Shown here: positions 1 to 9,000 of the stretch, in pieces
Layout of the letters: every line of letters starts with the position of its first letter
How positions within the stretch are numbered: the first letter of the stretch is position 1
Assembly (NCBI GenBank): GCA_947502145.1
Contig: CANMYO010000001.1
Location: 744,001 to 808,000 of the forward strand
Length of the DNA: 64,000 nt
Origin: an uncultured Paracoccaceae bacterium
GTDB lineage: Bacteria > Pseudomonadota > Alphaproteobacteria > Rhodobacterales > Rhodobacteraceae
Reading direction: 5' to 3'
Program-made: the position numbers and the translations under genes
Notes under the pieces: generated by a model
The model's input: the letters and a program-made list of their open reading frames with translations, nothing else
Databases searched by the model: none
What the model was told of the DNA's origin: nothing

Positions 1-1
1 A

Positions 2-826
2 CTTATCCGGGTTGCTGATCTTCCCGCGCGGTTGGCGCATATCGCCCTAAGGGATATCCCCGGCATTTCAGAGGGCATGGAATCGCGGCTGAGCGCCGCT
101 GGCATCTTTGATTTTCGCGCACTTTGGGCGATCGCGCCGAAACAGGCGCGAGCGATATGGCACAGCGTTGAAGGCGAACGGTTCTGGAATGAATTGCACG
201 GGCAACATGCCGAACGGGAGCCCACACAAAAGCGCATGTTTGGCCATAGCCGCATGTTGCTTGCCGATTGGCGCACTCCGGAAAAGGTCGCCATGTGCGC
301 CCGACAGCTGACGATGGGGGCTGCGCGGCGTTTGCGCCGGGCTGACATGCGCGCCACAAAGATGACGCTGGGGTTCAAGGGCGGTGGATATGGACGTCGC
401 GCGCGCAGCAAGAAGGATGTTCTGCGGTGGCAATGGGATAGATCTTTCCTGCCTGCCCGCGATGATCACACGTTTCTGGCGGCATTGGCGCAGGGCCTGG
501 ACGCAGCGCGGAGCGCTGTGGGGTTTGCCCCGCGATCCGTCAGCGTGATGCTGCACGGGCTCACGGACGATTTTCAGATCACCCATGATCTGTTTCGCAC
601 GCCTTCGGCCCCCGATCAGATCGCCACAACCAAGTGGGAGGCGGTCAGTGATGTGATGGACAGTTTACGCAGGCAACATGGGCCGGAGGCGATTACTCTG
701 GGTGTGCAGGATGATGTTCCGGGGGGTTATCTTGGGGCCAAGATCGCGTTTGGGCGAATCCCGGATCAGGCTGATTTTGGCAATGATCCCGTGGCGGATG
801 CGGATACGCATTTCTGTTCGCTGTAA
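2..826 (+). CDS. Y-family DNA polymerase (ImuB/UmuC-like), 3' part
   Basis: The gene runs in from the left edge. The reading frame is open from base 2, so the TTG at 32 used by the ORF track is internal. The visible part starts with a helix-hairpin-helix-like stretch (LRDIPGISEGMESRLSAAGI), as found after the palm/thumb of Y-family polymerases, and continues into a little-finger-like region ending SVMLHGL and a C-terminal tail. The catalytic palm lies outside the window. Roseobacters carry such proteins, often mis-annotated as ImpB/MucB/SamB; the role is damage-tolerant DNA synthesis. A UmuC-type protein is the main alternative. Family assignment rests on pattern recognition only. Confidence 0.7.
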   Translation, partial: LIRVADLPARLAHIALRDIPGISEGMESRLSAAGIFDFRALWAIAPKQARAIWHSVEGERFWNELHGQHAEREPTQKRMFGHSRMLLADWRTPEKVAMCARQLTMGAARRLRRADMRATKMTLGFKGGGYGRRARSKKDVLRWQWDRSFLPARDDHTFLAALAQGLDAARSAVGFAPRSVSVMLHGLTDDFQITHDLFRTPSAPDQIATTKWEAVSDVMDSLRRQHGPEAITLGVQDDVPGGYLGAKIAFGRIPDQADFGNDPVADADTHFCSL

Positions 827-1024
827 TCAGCGGGTCTGCTGCAACTGCGGGGCGTTGGATCGCACGTTCACCCCCAACCGCCCCATGTGCCGTGGCCGAT
901 GTCGGTTGAGGTCTTGCCAACGCCGACCCGGCTGCCACGATGAACGGCTGACGTGGTGTTGAGCGTGCCACTGTCAGGCCTTTCAGAATGAAAGCCCCGA
1001 CAGCTGTGAGACGTTATCCCGCGA

Positions 1025-1050
1025 ACCGCGCCAGTCCTAGTTGGCGCGGT
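1025..1050. terminator. Candidate bidirectional terminator hairpin
   Basis: ACCGCGCCA and TGGCGCGGT form a perfect 9-bp stem around an 8-nt loop. It lies in the 266-bp gap between the convergent polymerase gene and the TRAP permease gene, 43 bp past the stop of the latter. There is no strong T run on either side, so termination efficiency is uncertain. Nothing else is evident in the gap. Confidence 0.5.
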
Positions 1051-1092
1051 CATTTACTGGCAGGTTCCTTTGCAACAGGCACCTCGCTGCCT

Positions 1093-2397
1093 TTACGAAA
1101 ACGCCATCTCGGGCAGGAACGTAGCGATCGCGGGAATGAACAGGATCATGATCAATGTGATGACCTCGACCTGCAGGAACCACCAGATGCCGCCGAAGAT
1201 CTCTTTCAAAGAGAACGATGGCGCGACGCCTTTCAGGACAAAGGCGTTCAGCCCGACAGGAGGTGTGATCAGGCCGATCTCAAGCGTCTTGACGACAACA
1301 ATCGCAAGCCAGATGGGATGCGCACCAAGTGCGATCAGTGGCGGCACGAAAATCGGAACCGTCAGGAACATCACGGACACCGGGTCAACCATACAGCCCA
1401 GCACCAGCAACAAGAGCACGTAGATGCAAACGATCCCCATCATGGACATGTCCAGATTGATGATGAAACCCGAAACCGCGCCGGATGCGCCGCTTACCGC
1501 GAGGTAGGACGAGAATATCAGGGCACCCACAAGGATGATGAAGATCACGGATGTCGTTTGAGCCGTATCAAGAAAGACCTCTTTCAGGACAGCAAATGAC
1601 AACCGGTTCCGTAAGAGAGCGATCAGGAAAGCGCCAACTGCGCCAATGGCCCCGGCTTCTGTTGGCGTGATGATACCGGCGTAAATCCCACCGATGACGA
1701 CGCCGCCCAGGGTGAGAAAGCTCCAGACGCCTTTCAGGGACTCAAGGCGCTCTGCCATCGAGGCTTTCGGCAAAGCCGGCGCCATTTCGGGGTTCCGGCT
1801 GACCCGGACGTAGATCATGACCAGATAGGCGACTGCGGTCAGCAAACCGGGCAGAATTCCAGCGACCAGCAGCTTCGGAATCGATTCCCGTGCGATGATC
1901 CCATAAACGATAAGATTGATGCTGGGCGGGATCATCCCCGCCAATGTCCCAACCGTGGCCACACAGCCTGCCGCCAGCTTGCGGTTGACCTTGAGGCGTA
2001 ACATCTCTGGTATCGCGACCCGCCCGAACACCGCCGTTGACGACGTCGTAGAGCCCGAACAGGCCGCAAAGGCGACCGCGGCAACGGTGGTTGCAAACAC
2101 CACACTGCCTTTCAAGTGGCCCAGCCAGGCGCGTGCGGCGCGATAAATGTCCTGTGTGATGCCGGCTTTGGCCGCGACATGCCCCATGAGCAGGAAAAGC
2201 GGCACCGCGCTAAGCGCGTAGCCGGACCCGATGTCGAACAGGCGACCGCCGATGGTATCAAGCGTGATTGTGGTGCCACGAATGAACGCAAAGCCCAAGG
2301 CGCCTGACAAGAGCAGCGAAATCCCGACCGGTACACGCATGACCATAAGAAAGGCCACCATCCCGATCACGATTGGCAACTGAAGGGATTCAATCAT
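1093..2397 (-). CDS. dctM: TRAP transporter large permease (DctM-like)
   Basis: The protein is 434 aa, the usual DctM length, and is almost entirely hydrophobic with about a dozen membrane segments. Family-typical stretches include the N-terminal LMVMRVPVGISLLLSGALGF and a SGSTTSSTAVFGRVAIPEM loop. It is the ion-coupled translocation subunit of a tripartite ATP-independent periplasmic transporter in the inner membrane. Its start overlaps the end of the small-permease gene by 4 bp (ATGA), indicating translational coupling. With the binding protein upstream it forms a dctP-dctQ-dctM operon. The substrate is not predictable from this subunit. Confidence 0.93.
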   Translation of the reverse strand: MIESLQLPIVIGMVAFLMVMRVPVGISLLLSGALGFAFIRGTTITLDTIGGRLFDIGSGYALSAVPLFLLMGHVAAKAGITQDIYRAARAWLGHLKGSVVFATTVAAVAFAACSGSTTSSTAVFGRVAIPEMLRLKVNRKLAAGCVATVGTLAGMIPPSINLIVYGIIARESIPKLLVAGILPGLLTAVAYLVMIYVRVSRNPEMAPALPKASMAERLESLKGVWSFLTLGGVVIGGIYAGIITPTEAGAIGAVGAFLIALLRNRLSFAVLKEVFLDTAQTTSVIFIILVGALIFSSYLAVSGASGAVSGFIINLDMSMMGIVCIYVLLLLVLGCMVDPVSVMFLTVPIFVPPLIALGAHPIWLAIVVVKTLEIGLITPPVGLNAFVLKGVAPSFSLKEIFGGIWWFLQVEVITLIMILFIPAIATFLPEMAFS

Positions 2398-2957
2398 TGT
2401 ACAGTCTCATTTTCAGTGGCCTCTAACGGGGCGTTTTCGTCCTTTGCCGCTTCTTCAAGCAGCACATCATTTGTCAGCAGGTTGATCAGCTGGGTCAGAA
2501 AGCGCAGCGCAAACAGCGCCAGCCCGACGGGTATTCCGGCCCGCGCCCACCATGTCTTGACCTCAATGATACCAAGCACCGTGTCGCCCATGGCATAAGC
2601 GCTCCAGGCGGATATGGCGCTTGTCCAGGTCAGTGCTGCGAAAAACGCGAATGCGATCATGAGATAGACCGCCTGCACAAACTTCCGCGCGCTGCGGGGA
2701 ATGTGATCATAAAGGATGCCAACGGTGATATGGGCATCGCGGCGTTGCGAGAACCCCAGCCCTAGGTAGATCAGGTAGACAAACATCAGGCTGACGTATT
2801 CGTACGACCCCGGCACGCTGATTTTGAACAGTGCCCTTGCCAGCACCTCAAGCACGGTGATCGTCATCATCGTTGCGACGGCCATGGCAGAGACGTAGCA
2901 GGCGATTTCCTCTAGCTTTCTTTGCAACCATGAGCCGGTATTGGCTGAGCTTACCAT
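2394..2957 (-). CDS. dctQ: TRAP transporter small permease (DctQ-like)
   Basis: A 187-aa protein with four predicted membrane segments and the DctQ-typical central stretch with VYLIYLGLGFSQRRDAHITV, where R-x-D/E-x-H-I is a conserved feature. DctQ is the small membrane subunit that partners DctM. The gene is coupled to dctM by a 4-bp overlap and lies 188 bp downstream of the binding-protein gene. The C-terminal tail after the last helix is acidic and of low complexity. Confidence 0.9.
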   Translation of the reverse strand: MVSSANTGSWLQRKLEEIACYVSAMAVATMMTITVLEVLARALFKISVPGSYEYVSLMFVYLIYLGLGFSQRRDAHITVGILYDHIPRSARKFVQAVYLMIAFAFFAALTWTSAISAWSAYAMGDTVLGIIEVKTWWARAGIPVGLALFALRFLTQLINLLTNDVLLEEAAKDENAPLEATENETVQ

Positions 2958-3064
2958 CGACGCATCCCTCCCTCGAAAACCTAGCCATTCGGTTAGGTGA
3001 CAGATTTTGCAATCTGCACCGAACTTACCGAATTTCTAAGTTTCTGCAGTGTTTTTATACTGTT

Positions 3065-3102
3065 GCGCCGCCCACAACCTTACCAGCTGTTACAGGCGGC
3101 GC
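3065..3102 (-). promoter_or_regulatory. Intercistronic inverted repeat between dctP and dctQ
   Basis: GCGCCGCC (3065-3072) and GGCGGCGC (3095-3102) can form an 8-bp GC-rich stem with a 22-nt loop in the 188-bp gap between the binding-protein and small-permease genes. Transporter operons often carry such hairpins after the abundant binding-protein message, where they stabilise the 3' end and lower downstream expression. That role is inferred here. Confidence 0.4.
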
Positions 3103-3145
3103 CTTTGGTGATCAGATTGATCCAAGACCTTGTGAGGTCGGGATC

Positions 3146-4162
3146 TTAGCCACCGTGCTTTTTCAGGATCGTCAGGAAGTCGTCGAGAACGGCTTGACCG
3201 GGCAGCCCATCAGCTTCGCGTGCATCCACCCAGCTCTGCCAGGCAGCGTCGCGCACGCCGTCCATCTCGGCCTGTGCAGCAGGTTCCAGGTTCACAACTT
3301 CTGTCAGTTCGGTCAAGGCGGCATGCGCTTCGACTTCGGCTTCTTCAAGAAGGTTGCGGGCCTGCGCCACAGTTTCGTTGCCAACCTCAACCATCACCTG
3401 CTGGACGTCCTCAGGAAGAGAATTCCAGGTGTCAAGATTGATCGACACGGGCATCGGGAAGTAGAACCAGTCAACATCGTCCCAGTAGCTGAAAATTTCC
3501 CCGAAACCAAATGCATAGGCATCCGCTGGCGCACCGATGATCGCTGCCGTCACAACCTTGCGTTCTGCAGCCGCAGGCAGTTCGCCCCACGGAATACCGT
3601 AAACGGTGATGCCCAGTTCTTTCAGGATTTCAGCAGCACCACCGTGCGCGCGAACTTTTGCGTCCCGCAGATCGTCAATTGTGCGGATTGGGTCATGTGA
3701 CAGCAGCTGAATGGATCCCCACTGACCGGGGAACAGATACTTTTGGTTCATCGCGGTGAATTCAGCTTCGACCGTTGGTGTCTTGAACAGCTCGTGACCG
3801 GCCTGCGCGTGGGCCATCGGGTTGTCTGTCATGAACGGCAGCGATGTCACATTCGCGAGCGGGAAGAGGCCCGGGTTATAGACCGGAGAAAACTCGCCCA
3901 TATCAAACGCGCCAACCTTGATATTCTCAGGTTGACCAGCAAGCTTGCCTAGCGCGCCACCAAAAATCCGGGTGAACGTGACCTGTCCTTCGGTGCGCCG
4001 TTCGACTTCGTCCATGAACCAGCGGGTCGCCAGGTTTGACGGGCCAACACCTGTAAATGCGTGATATTTAATGTCGATCTCTTCTGCCATGGACGTCGCT
4101 GGCATCGTCAGCGTTGTTGCAGCAAGCAAAGCGCTCGCGCATAGCGTTTTTATGAGTTTCAT
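3146..4162 (-). CDS. dctP: TRAP transporter solute-binding protein (DctP-like)
   Basis: The start is taken at MKLIKTLCAS, because AGAGGAA lies 7 bp upstream; the ORF-track Met is 12 codons earlier and lacks a ribosome site. Residues 1-26 are a Sec signal peptide ending in SMAEE. The mature part has the DctP fold markers, such as the central region with DLRDAKVRAHGGAAEILKEL and the late stretch AWQSWVDAREADG. It captures a small organic acid or similar solute in the periplasm for the DctQM channel encoded immediately downstream. The ligand is unknown. No regulator is adjacent. Confidence 0.92.
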   Translation of the reverse strand: MKLIKTLCASALLAATTLTMPATSMAEEIDIKYHAFTGVGPSNLATRWFMDEVERRTEGQVTFTRIFGGALGKLAGQPENIKVGAFDMGEFSPVYNPGLFPLANVTSLPFMTDNPMAHAQAGHELFKTPTVEAEFTAMNQKYLFPGQWGSIQLLSHDPIRTIDDLRDAKVRAHGGAAEILKELGITVYGIPWGELPAAAERKVVTAAIIGAPADAYAFGFGEIFSYWDDVDWFYFPMPVSINLDTWNSLPEDVQQVMVEVGNETVAQARNLLEEAEVEAHAALTELTEVVNLEPAAQAEMDGVRDAAWQSWVDAREADGLPGQAVLDDFLTILKKHGG

Positions 4163-4441
4163 TTGAGTTCCTCTCCCTTTTGACACTCTCAATTTCAAGA
4201 ACCGAAGGGCCTTGCCCTTACATGGTGATCAAGCGGCCCCCTGATCTTTTCCTCCGTGCCGCATGTTCACCGACTATTTTCAGCTCCTATTGAAGGATTA
4301 ACTTTGTGTGAACGCGACAGCTACAGGGGATCACGCCCGGAAATTGCGGAAACCCGCACCGTTGGCGAGCACATCCGCACCGCGCTTTCGTATGCGTGCA
4401 AAATATCGCGGACGGTTGCGTATCTGGCTGAGCGGTCATGA

Positions 4442-4897
4442 TCACTTTCTCACCCAGCTTTCCTGGATGTCGCATCCTGCGCGGCGCAGCAAGACGGATA
4501 CCGGGCATTTTTCGCCGGTGATCCGCTGAAGCTCTGCTATTTTTTCGTCACTTGCATCCGTGTCCAATATCACCTTCAGCTCGATCACCGGGAATGGACT
4601 TTCAATCTCTGCCTTCCCGAACACGCCGCGGGTATCGAAGTGGCCACAGATCTCCACCTCCATGCCGCGCAGTTTGATCTTGAGCAGCCCAGCCACGAAA
4701 TTCGCGATCACATTTGTGCAGCCCGAGAAGGAAGACAGCATGGTTTCCAAGGGTGTCGCAAAAAGATCGGTGCCGCCGCGCTCTGGTGGTTCATCGGTCG
4801 TCACGACTTTGCCCCGCGCGACCATCTCGGTGCGCGCATGGGACAGAGAGCGGCCTTTCACATCAATTTTAAACAGATCTGGCATGACATGTGCCAT
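4442..4897 (-). CDS. OsmC/Ohr family protein
   Basis: A 151-aa OsmC-fold protein. Both redox cysteines typical of the family are present, in FSGCTNV (about residue 59) and GEKCPVSVLL (about 130), the second with the classic C-P-V context. Family members reduce organic hydroperoxides in the cytoplasm using thiol reductants. The gene stands alone, 279 bp from the TRAP operon and 273 bp from the lactonase gene; I see no other gene or clear signal in those two gaps. It could equally be an OsmC-like thiol hydrolase; sequence alone does not separate these. Confidence 0.88.
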   Translation of the reverse strand: MAHVMPDLFKIDVKGRSLSHARTEMVARGKVVTTDEPPERGGTDLFATPLETMLSSFSGCTNVIANFVAGLLKIKLRGMEVEICGHFDTRGVFGKAEIESPFPVIELKVILDTDASDEKIAELQRITGEKCPVSVLLRRAGCDIQESWVRK

Positions 4898-5170
4898 TGG
4901 TATCTCCTAAGTGCTTCAGTTCTTTTGAATTCGTAGAAACCTGATTCCGGCGGGATTTGGATTTCTGCTCTCGCCGGCCTTGTGATCAAACCGCAATCGG
5001 CCGCTTTGCATTCACCAGCAACGGGATGTTGAGTCTGCCATAATGGGAGAACGTGGCGCTCAACACCCGTTGCTGACTATCAGGCAATCGCCGGACCATG
5101 TGGTCACAATTGGCCCTGGCGATACCGTCATGCTGCGCGCGCCTAAAGTCCGGCGCAGGGCAGATAGCTG

Positions 5171-6061
5171 TCAAAACAATGGAAGACCCGGTGTTTTGAC
5201 TTTGATGCGGTAAACAGACGTGGATGACGTGAAATAGAGATCTGTCAGATCATCCCCGCCCCAGGCAAAATTCGCGGTGAACTCAGCCATGCGGATCACG
5301 CCCAGCGTGGTCCCGTCGGGCGCAATCACGTGCACGCCCCCCGGTCCGGTGCAATAAACGTTGCCCTTGCTGTCGATCTTCATCCCGTCGGGGTGCCCTT
5401 CGCCCTCCCCTGTTGTGACCTCGACCCAGACGTCGCCGCCCGAAGCAGAGCCATCCGCGGCAATGTCAAACTTGCGGATATGCTTGCGCTCTGTGTCGTT
5501 GACAAAGAGCGTGTTGTGATCAAGCGAGAAACACAGCCCGTTGGGTTGGGCAAAATCATCAGTCAGCTGGGTGATTTCCTTGCCATCAGGTGTCACGCAG
5601 TAGACGCCCTGCGCACCCATTTCGAGCTCTCTCTCGACGCCGAAATAATCCATCCGCCCATAGGTCGGGTCGGTAAAGTAGATCAGCCCGTCATTGCGCA
5701 CGACGATGTCGTTTGGGCTGTTCAATTCCTTGCCGTTGTAGTGGGTCGCAAGGGTTGTGACGGTGCCATCATGCTCGGTCCGGGTGACGGAACTGGTGGC
5801 GTGCTGGCAGGTCAGCATGCGCCCTTCGGCATCGTATGTGTTCCCATTGCCCATGTTGCTGGGTTCGCGGAAAGACGACAGGTTGCCGCCTGAATCCAGG
5901 CGGAACAATTGATTGCCCGGAATGTCGGAGAACGTCAGGTGCTTTTCCTGCGGATGCCAGATGGGGCCTTCCGTAAACAGAAAGTCCCCTGCTACTTTTT
6001 CAAGCGTCGCATCAGGATCCACGATTGCGTGCATCCCGTCTTGGCGAATTTCGATACTCAC
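5171..6061 (-). CDS. SMP-30/gluconolactonase-like protein
   Basis: A 296-aa six-bladed beta-propeller lactonase/esterase. Expected metal-site residues are visible: Glu in FTEGPIWHP, Asn in NSPNDIVV and Asp in GHPDGMKID. The family hydrolyses sugar-acid lactones using a divalent metal in the cytoplasm or periplasm; no signal peptide is seen. The GTG start overlaps the TGA of the upstream tautomerase gene (GTGA), so the two are translationally coupled. Together they suggest ring-opening or tautomerisation of a lactone intermediate; substrate unknown. Confidence 0.9.
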   Translation of the reverse strand: MSIEIRQDGMHAIVDPDATLEKVAGDFLFTEGPIWHPQEKHLTFSDIPGNQLFRLDSGGNLSSFREPSNMGNGNTYDAEGRMLTCQHATSSVTRTEHDGTVTTLATHYNGKELNSPNDIVVRNDGLIYFTDPTYGRMDYFGVERELEMGAQGVYCVTPDGKEITQLTDDFAQPNGLCFSLDHNTLFVNDTERKHIRKFDIAADGSASGGDVWVEVTTGEGEGHPDGMKIDSKGNVYCTGPGGVHVIAPDGTTLGVIRMAEFTANFAWGGDDLTDLYFTSSTSVYRIKVKTPGLPLF

Positions 6062-6267
6062 GACCCGGCCCTCAGTTCTTTCACCCGCTGCCCGCCCGCA
6101 AACCAGTCGGTTTCGTCGACTTCATCAAAGGTGACCCAGACATTCTCTTTCGGAATGCCCGCCGCCTCTGCAATCGAGTCTGTCACGGCGGTCTGAACCT
6201 TGGCCTTGATCCCTTCCGGATCGTGCTCAATAACCTGTTTCACGAGCCTGATATTCACAAACGGCAT
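6058..6267 (-). CDS. 4-oxalocrotonate tautomerase family protein
   Basis: The start is taken at MPFVNIRLVK, eight codons inside the track ORF, because the family needs Pro directly after the initiator Met: after Met removal Pro1 is the catalytic base. The result is a 69-aa tautomerase of normal size with the typical GIPKENVWVTFDEV strand. It interconverts enol and keto forms of a 2-oxo acid. Coupled by GTGA to the SMP-30 gene, it probably works in the same short pathway. Confidence 0.9.
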   Translation of the reverse strand: MPFVNIRLVKQVIEHDPEGIKAKVQTAVTDSIAEAAGIPKENVWVTFDEVDETDWFAGGQRVKELRAGS

Positions 6268-6421
6268 CGATTTCCTCCTCTGGGTAAGCAACGTCTTTGC
6301 GACAGCCGCTTGGGTCCTTGTCTGTGCAGGCTAGACCGGTCGGCGGCCCAGAGATGCGTCGGCACACGCAACAAATGCGCGGAGACACACAGCAAATTTT
6401 GCGGCTTCCCGCAACGCAGGT

Positions 6422-7153
6422 TTACCCCTGTTGACGCCCCATCCAGACGCGCAGGTTTTCTTCCTCTTTGCGCAGGGCATCCGCGTTCAGAATCCCCTGC
6501 GTCAGCGCAATCGAAATTGCCCGCGTCCGAGAGTTGAAGGTGGGCCCCCAGGCCCCGGTTGACATGTCGCCCTTGTCCAGCCCAAGCTTTTGATAAAGAT
6601 GCTGTAATCGGCTTTGCGCGCCCCGCAGGGAGACATTGCGCCGCGCCGCCATCGCCTTGTCGGTGAGCCCCAGGCACAGGTCCACGAGCGCTTCGTATTC
6701 CAGTTCACTCAGCCCCAAGAGCCGATCTTCTGCCCTTTGCTGCACGCCGCGCACTTCGCGGTCGATCACGCACTGCTCTGCAACGAAGACCCCCTGAAGG
6801 GCCAGTTGCAATTGTTCAGCCGGCGCGGATTTGAGGATGTAGCCGTAAACAGCAGCACTGGGCACGATCTTGGTGATCCCGCGGATATAGGCCTCTTCGG
6901 TGTAGTTTGACCAAAACAGGATCTTGGTGCTGGGTTTTCTGGCCCAGATTTTCTTGGCCACTTCTACGCCGGTCATACGCGGCATCTGCAAATCCAGCAC
7001 GACAGAATCGTAATCGGCGGTGTCAAATTCGTGGATCGCCTCTGCGCCGTCCTCGGCCATGGTCAAAGCGTCCATATCCGACAGGGTATTGCGCGCCACT
7101 TTCTCAACGAACGCGCGGTGCAATTTGTCATCTTCGGCAATCAATAGTCGCAT
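6422..7153 (-). CDS. Response regulator, NarL/LuxR-like
   Basis: Residues 1-120 are a receiver domain: acidic pair in AEDD, phospho-acceptor Asp54 in VVLDLQMPRMTG, Ser82 in FWSNYT and conserved Lys108 in YILKSAP. Residues about 145-195 form a LuxR-type helix-turn-helix (LSELEYEALVDLCLGLTDKAMA), somewhat divergent. A 45-residue C-terminal extension follows. The histidine kinase gene lies 28 bp upstream on the same strand, so this is a co-transcribed two-component pair. Targets are unknown; the lactonase/tautomerase pair directly downstream is a possible one. Confidence 0.9.
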   Translation of the reverse strand: MRLLIAEDDKLHRAFVEKVARNTLSDMDALTMAEDGAEAIHEFDTADYDSVVLDLQMPRMTGVEVAKKIWARKPSTKILFWSNYTEEAYIRGITKIVPSAAVYGYILKSAPAEQLQLALQGVFVAEQCVIDREVRGVQQRAEDRLLGLSELEYEALVDLCLGLTDKAMAARRNVSLRGAQSRLQHLYQKLGLDKGDMSTGAWGPTFNSRTRAISIALTQGILNADALRKEEENLRVWMGRQQG

Positions 7154-7181
7154 TGCGTGTCCTGAAATTTGGGGTTTCTGA

Positions 7182-8483
7182 TCATAGCGCCAAGACCTCG
7201 ACCGCGGTCTTGCCCGCTGATAGGGGCACGGTGATTTCGACGCATGTGCCCTGCGGATTGGTCAGCCGCGCGAACGTCACAGTTGCCGAAATCAAATCAG
7301 CCCGCGTCTTGATGTTGCTGATGCCGCGTTCTGAGCGCAGATCGGACGTGGATATACCCGTGCCGCTGTCGACGATTGTCACAACCATTTCGTCTCCGAC
7401 CCGCGTGATCCGCACGCAAATGGAGTCACATTCTGCGTGTTTCAACGCATTATTCACCGCCTCTTGGACGATCCGGAACATGGCTGTGCGCACCGTGTCC
7501 TGCAAGGCGTCCATCTGGCCGTCTGATTGGTCCTGCACCTGCATCGCTATCTTGCGGCGCATGTGTTTCTGGCAACGCTGCATATGCGCTTCGACCGCTT
7601 CGCAGTAGCCAAACAACTGCAAAACGCCGGGTTTCATGTTTTCAACGATGCCCCGCAGTTCATCGAGGCAATTGTCGAGCTCATCCTGAAGCACGGCAAT
7701 TTCCTTTTGCGCCGCCGCAGAACCACCGTCGATCCGCGACATGCGCCGGCGTATCCGCGCCAGATCTGCCAGCGTTTGATCATGCAGGTCCATACCAAGG
7801 CGCTGGCGTTCCCGTTCCATGCCTTCGGTCAGCCGTAGCGCGCCCAGACGCAACGCCTGTTCGCGCCCCGTAGCCTCCAATTCGGAGACGGCAGAATCCT
7901 TGGCTTCCTTGGCGCGTTCCAGCGCAAACAGAAACGCCGCAACAAGATCGGCTGCCCCTTGCGCCAGTGCCACGAGATCGCCGGTATAAAAATTCGACTT
8001 GTGGCTGGAGATCGCAAGTGACCCGATCAGTTCCCCCTGCACCCGCAGGGGCACGACAATGCGGCTGTGCAAATTGGCATCAAACAACGGCTTGCTGTCT
8101 GACCCTTCGAAATGAAACCGCGGGTCTGTCCAGGCATCATCGGTCAGAATATAGGGCGTGTCCCCGCGCAACACATCGCGGATCGGGCTGTTTGCTGTCG
8201 GCTTGGAAGGGTTTTGCGTTTGCCCCCAATCTGTGTGAATTCGCGCTTCGTAGCACATCTGCGTCCCGGACGGATGCAACAGGACGATGTCCAGATGGTC
8301 GTGCGCGATCAATGCGCGCAGTCGGTTGGCAAAGTTTTCCAACACCAATTCGTAATCCGTTTGCCCGGCAATGGCCTGCGCAATCGACAGGTAACAATCC
8401 AGAGCCTCACCCGCATTTGGCATCAGTGCAGCCACCCCCTCTTCGGGCATTTCCAGGTGAGCATACTCGGTTTTTTGCTTCAA
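7182..8483 (-). CDS. GAF-domain sensor histidine kinase (NarX/DesK type)
   Basis: I place the start at TTG 8483 because AAGAGG lies 5 bp upstream; the track ORF extends to 8648 through sequence with no domain character. An ATG at 8450 is possible. The order is a GAF domain (about residues 30-180), a short coiled coil, a HisKA_3 dimerisation helix with the H-box MDLHDQTLADLARI, and a HATPase with N-box (VQEAVNNALKHAE), G1 (VDSGTGIS) and G2 (RGISNIKTRA). No membrane segment is seen, so sensing is cytoplasmic. The cognate regulator follows at 28 bp. Confidence 0.9.
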   Translation of the reverse strand: MKQKTEYAHLEMPEEGVAALMPNAGEALDCYLSIAQAIAGQTDYELVLENFANRLRALIAHDHLDIVLLHPSGTQMCYEARIHTDWGQTQNPSKPTANSPIRDVLRGDTPYILTDDAWTDPRFHFEGSDSKPLFDANLHSRIVVPLRVQGELIGSLAISSHKSNFYTGDLVALAQGAADLVAAFLFALERAKEAKDSAVSELEATGREQALRLGALRLTEGMERERQRLGMDLHDQTLADLARIRRRMSRIDGGSAAAQKEIAVLQDELDNCLDELRGIVENMKPGVLQLFGYCEAVEAHMQRCQKHMRRKIAMQVQDQSDGQMDALQDTVRTAMFRIVQEAVNNALKHAECDSICVRITRVGDEMVVTIVDSGTGISTSDLRSERGISNIKTRADLISATVTFARLTNPQGTCVEITVPLSAGKTAVEVLAL

Positions 8484-9000
8484 ATTCGCCTCTTGCCAAA
8501 ATCCTGGGGTTTGACCCTCAGCGTTGCTGTCGCCCCGATTGAATAGACCAGACACAGAGCCTTGGGGCCTGGGTCGCTGCGCTGTCAGCCTTGCAATGCC
8601 AGGGTCTTGTACCTTGTGATGCGCATGCAGCCCTTGAGTGACACACACGTCCCCGGGTCAGCACAAGTGCCAGCCCTACATCTGATATTTCTCCGCAAGA
8701 GCGGCCCCGCTGCCCAAGTCTGATTTTCGCGCCAAAATGTCTAACGGGATGAAGTTTGCGAGAACCCAACCGATAACCGCAATCGAACGCGTGATCCTCC
8801 GGCTTCTCTCTTTCTTTCAAATCCTTAACGACCTGTTTTGAATAATACGGATGCGGAATGGCCAGAAACTGCCAAGTGCGCAGTATTTTTGCGGGAACCC
8901 GCAAAAGGGCGCTGACGGTGGGACGGATACCGCAGCACCGTGGACTATGCTCTCATGGACAATGGCGCTGACCATTGGCTTATCGTCTTGTTGCCGCAGA
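8484..9000. other. 517-bp gap without a supported gene
   Basis: The gap lies between the kinase start and the LacI stop, both on the minus strand. The 128-codon minus-strand ORF at 8518-8904 has low-complexity, shadow-like composition and no family resemblance. The promoter of the two-component operon should be here, but I cannot pinpoint it. Confidence 0.4.

Noticed and set aside
4986-5174. 62-codon minus-strand ORF starting TTG and overlapping the SMP-30 stop
   Set aside because: TTG start without a convincing ribosome site, no family resemblance, composition like non-coding DNA.
8518-8904. 128-codon minus-strand ORF upstream of the histidine kinase
   Set aside because: Low-complexity basic C-terminus, overlaps the likely kinase promoter, no recognisable domain.
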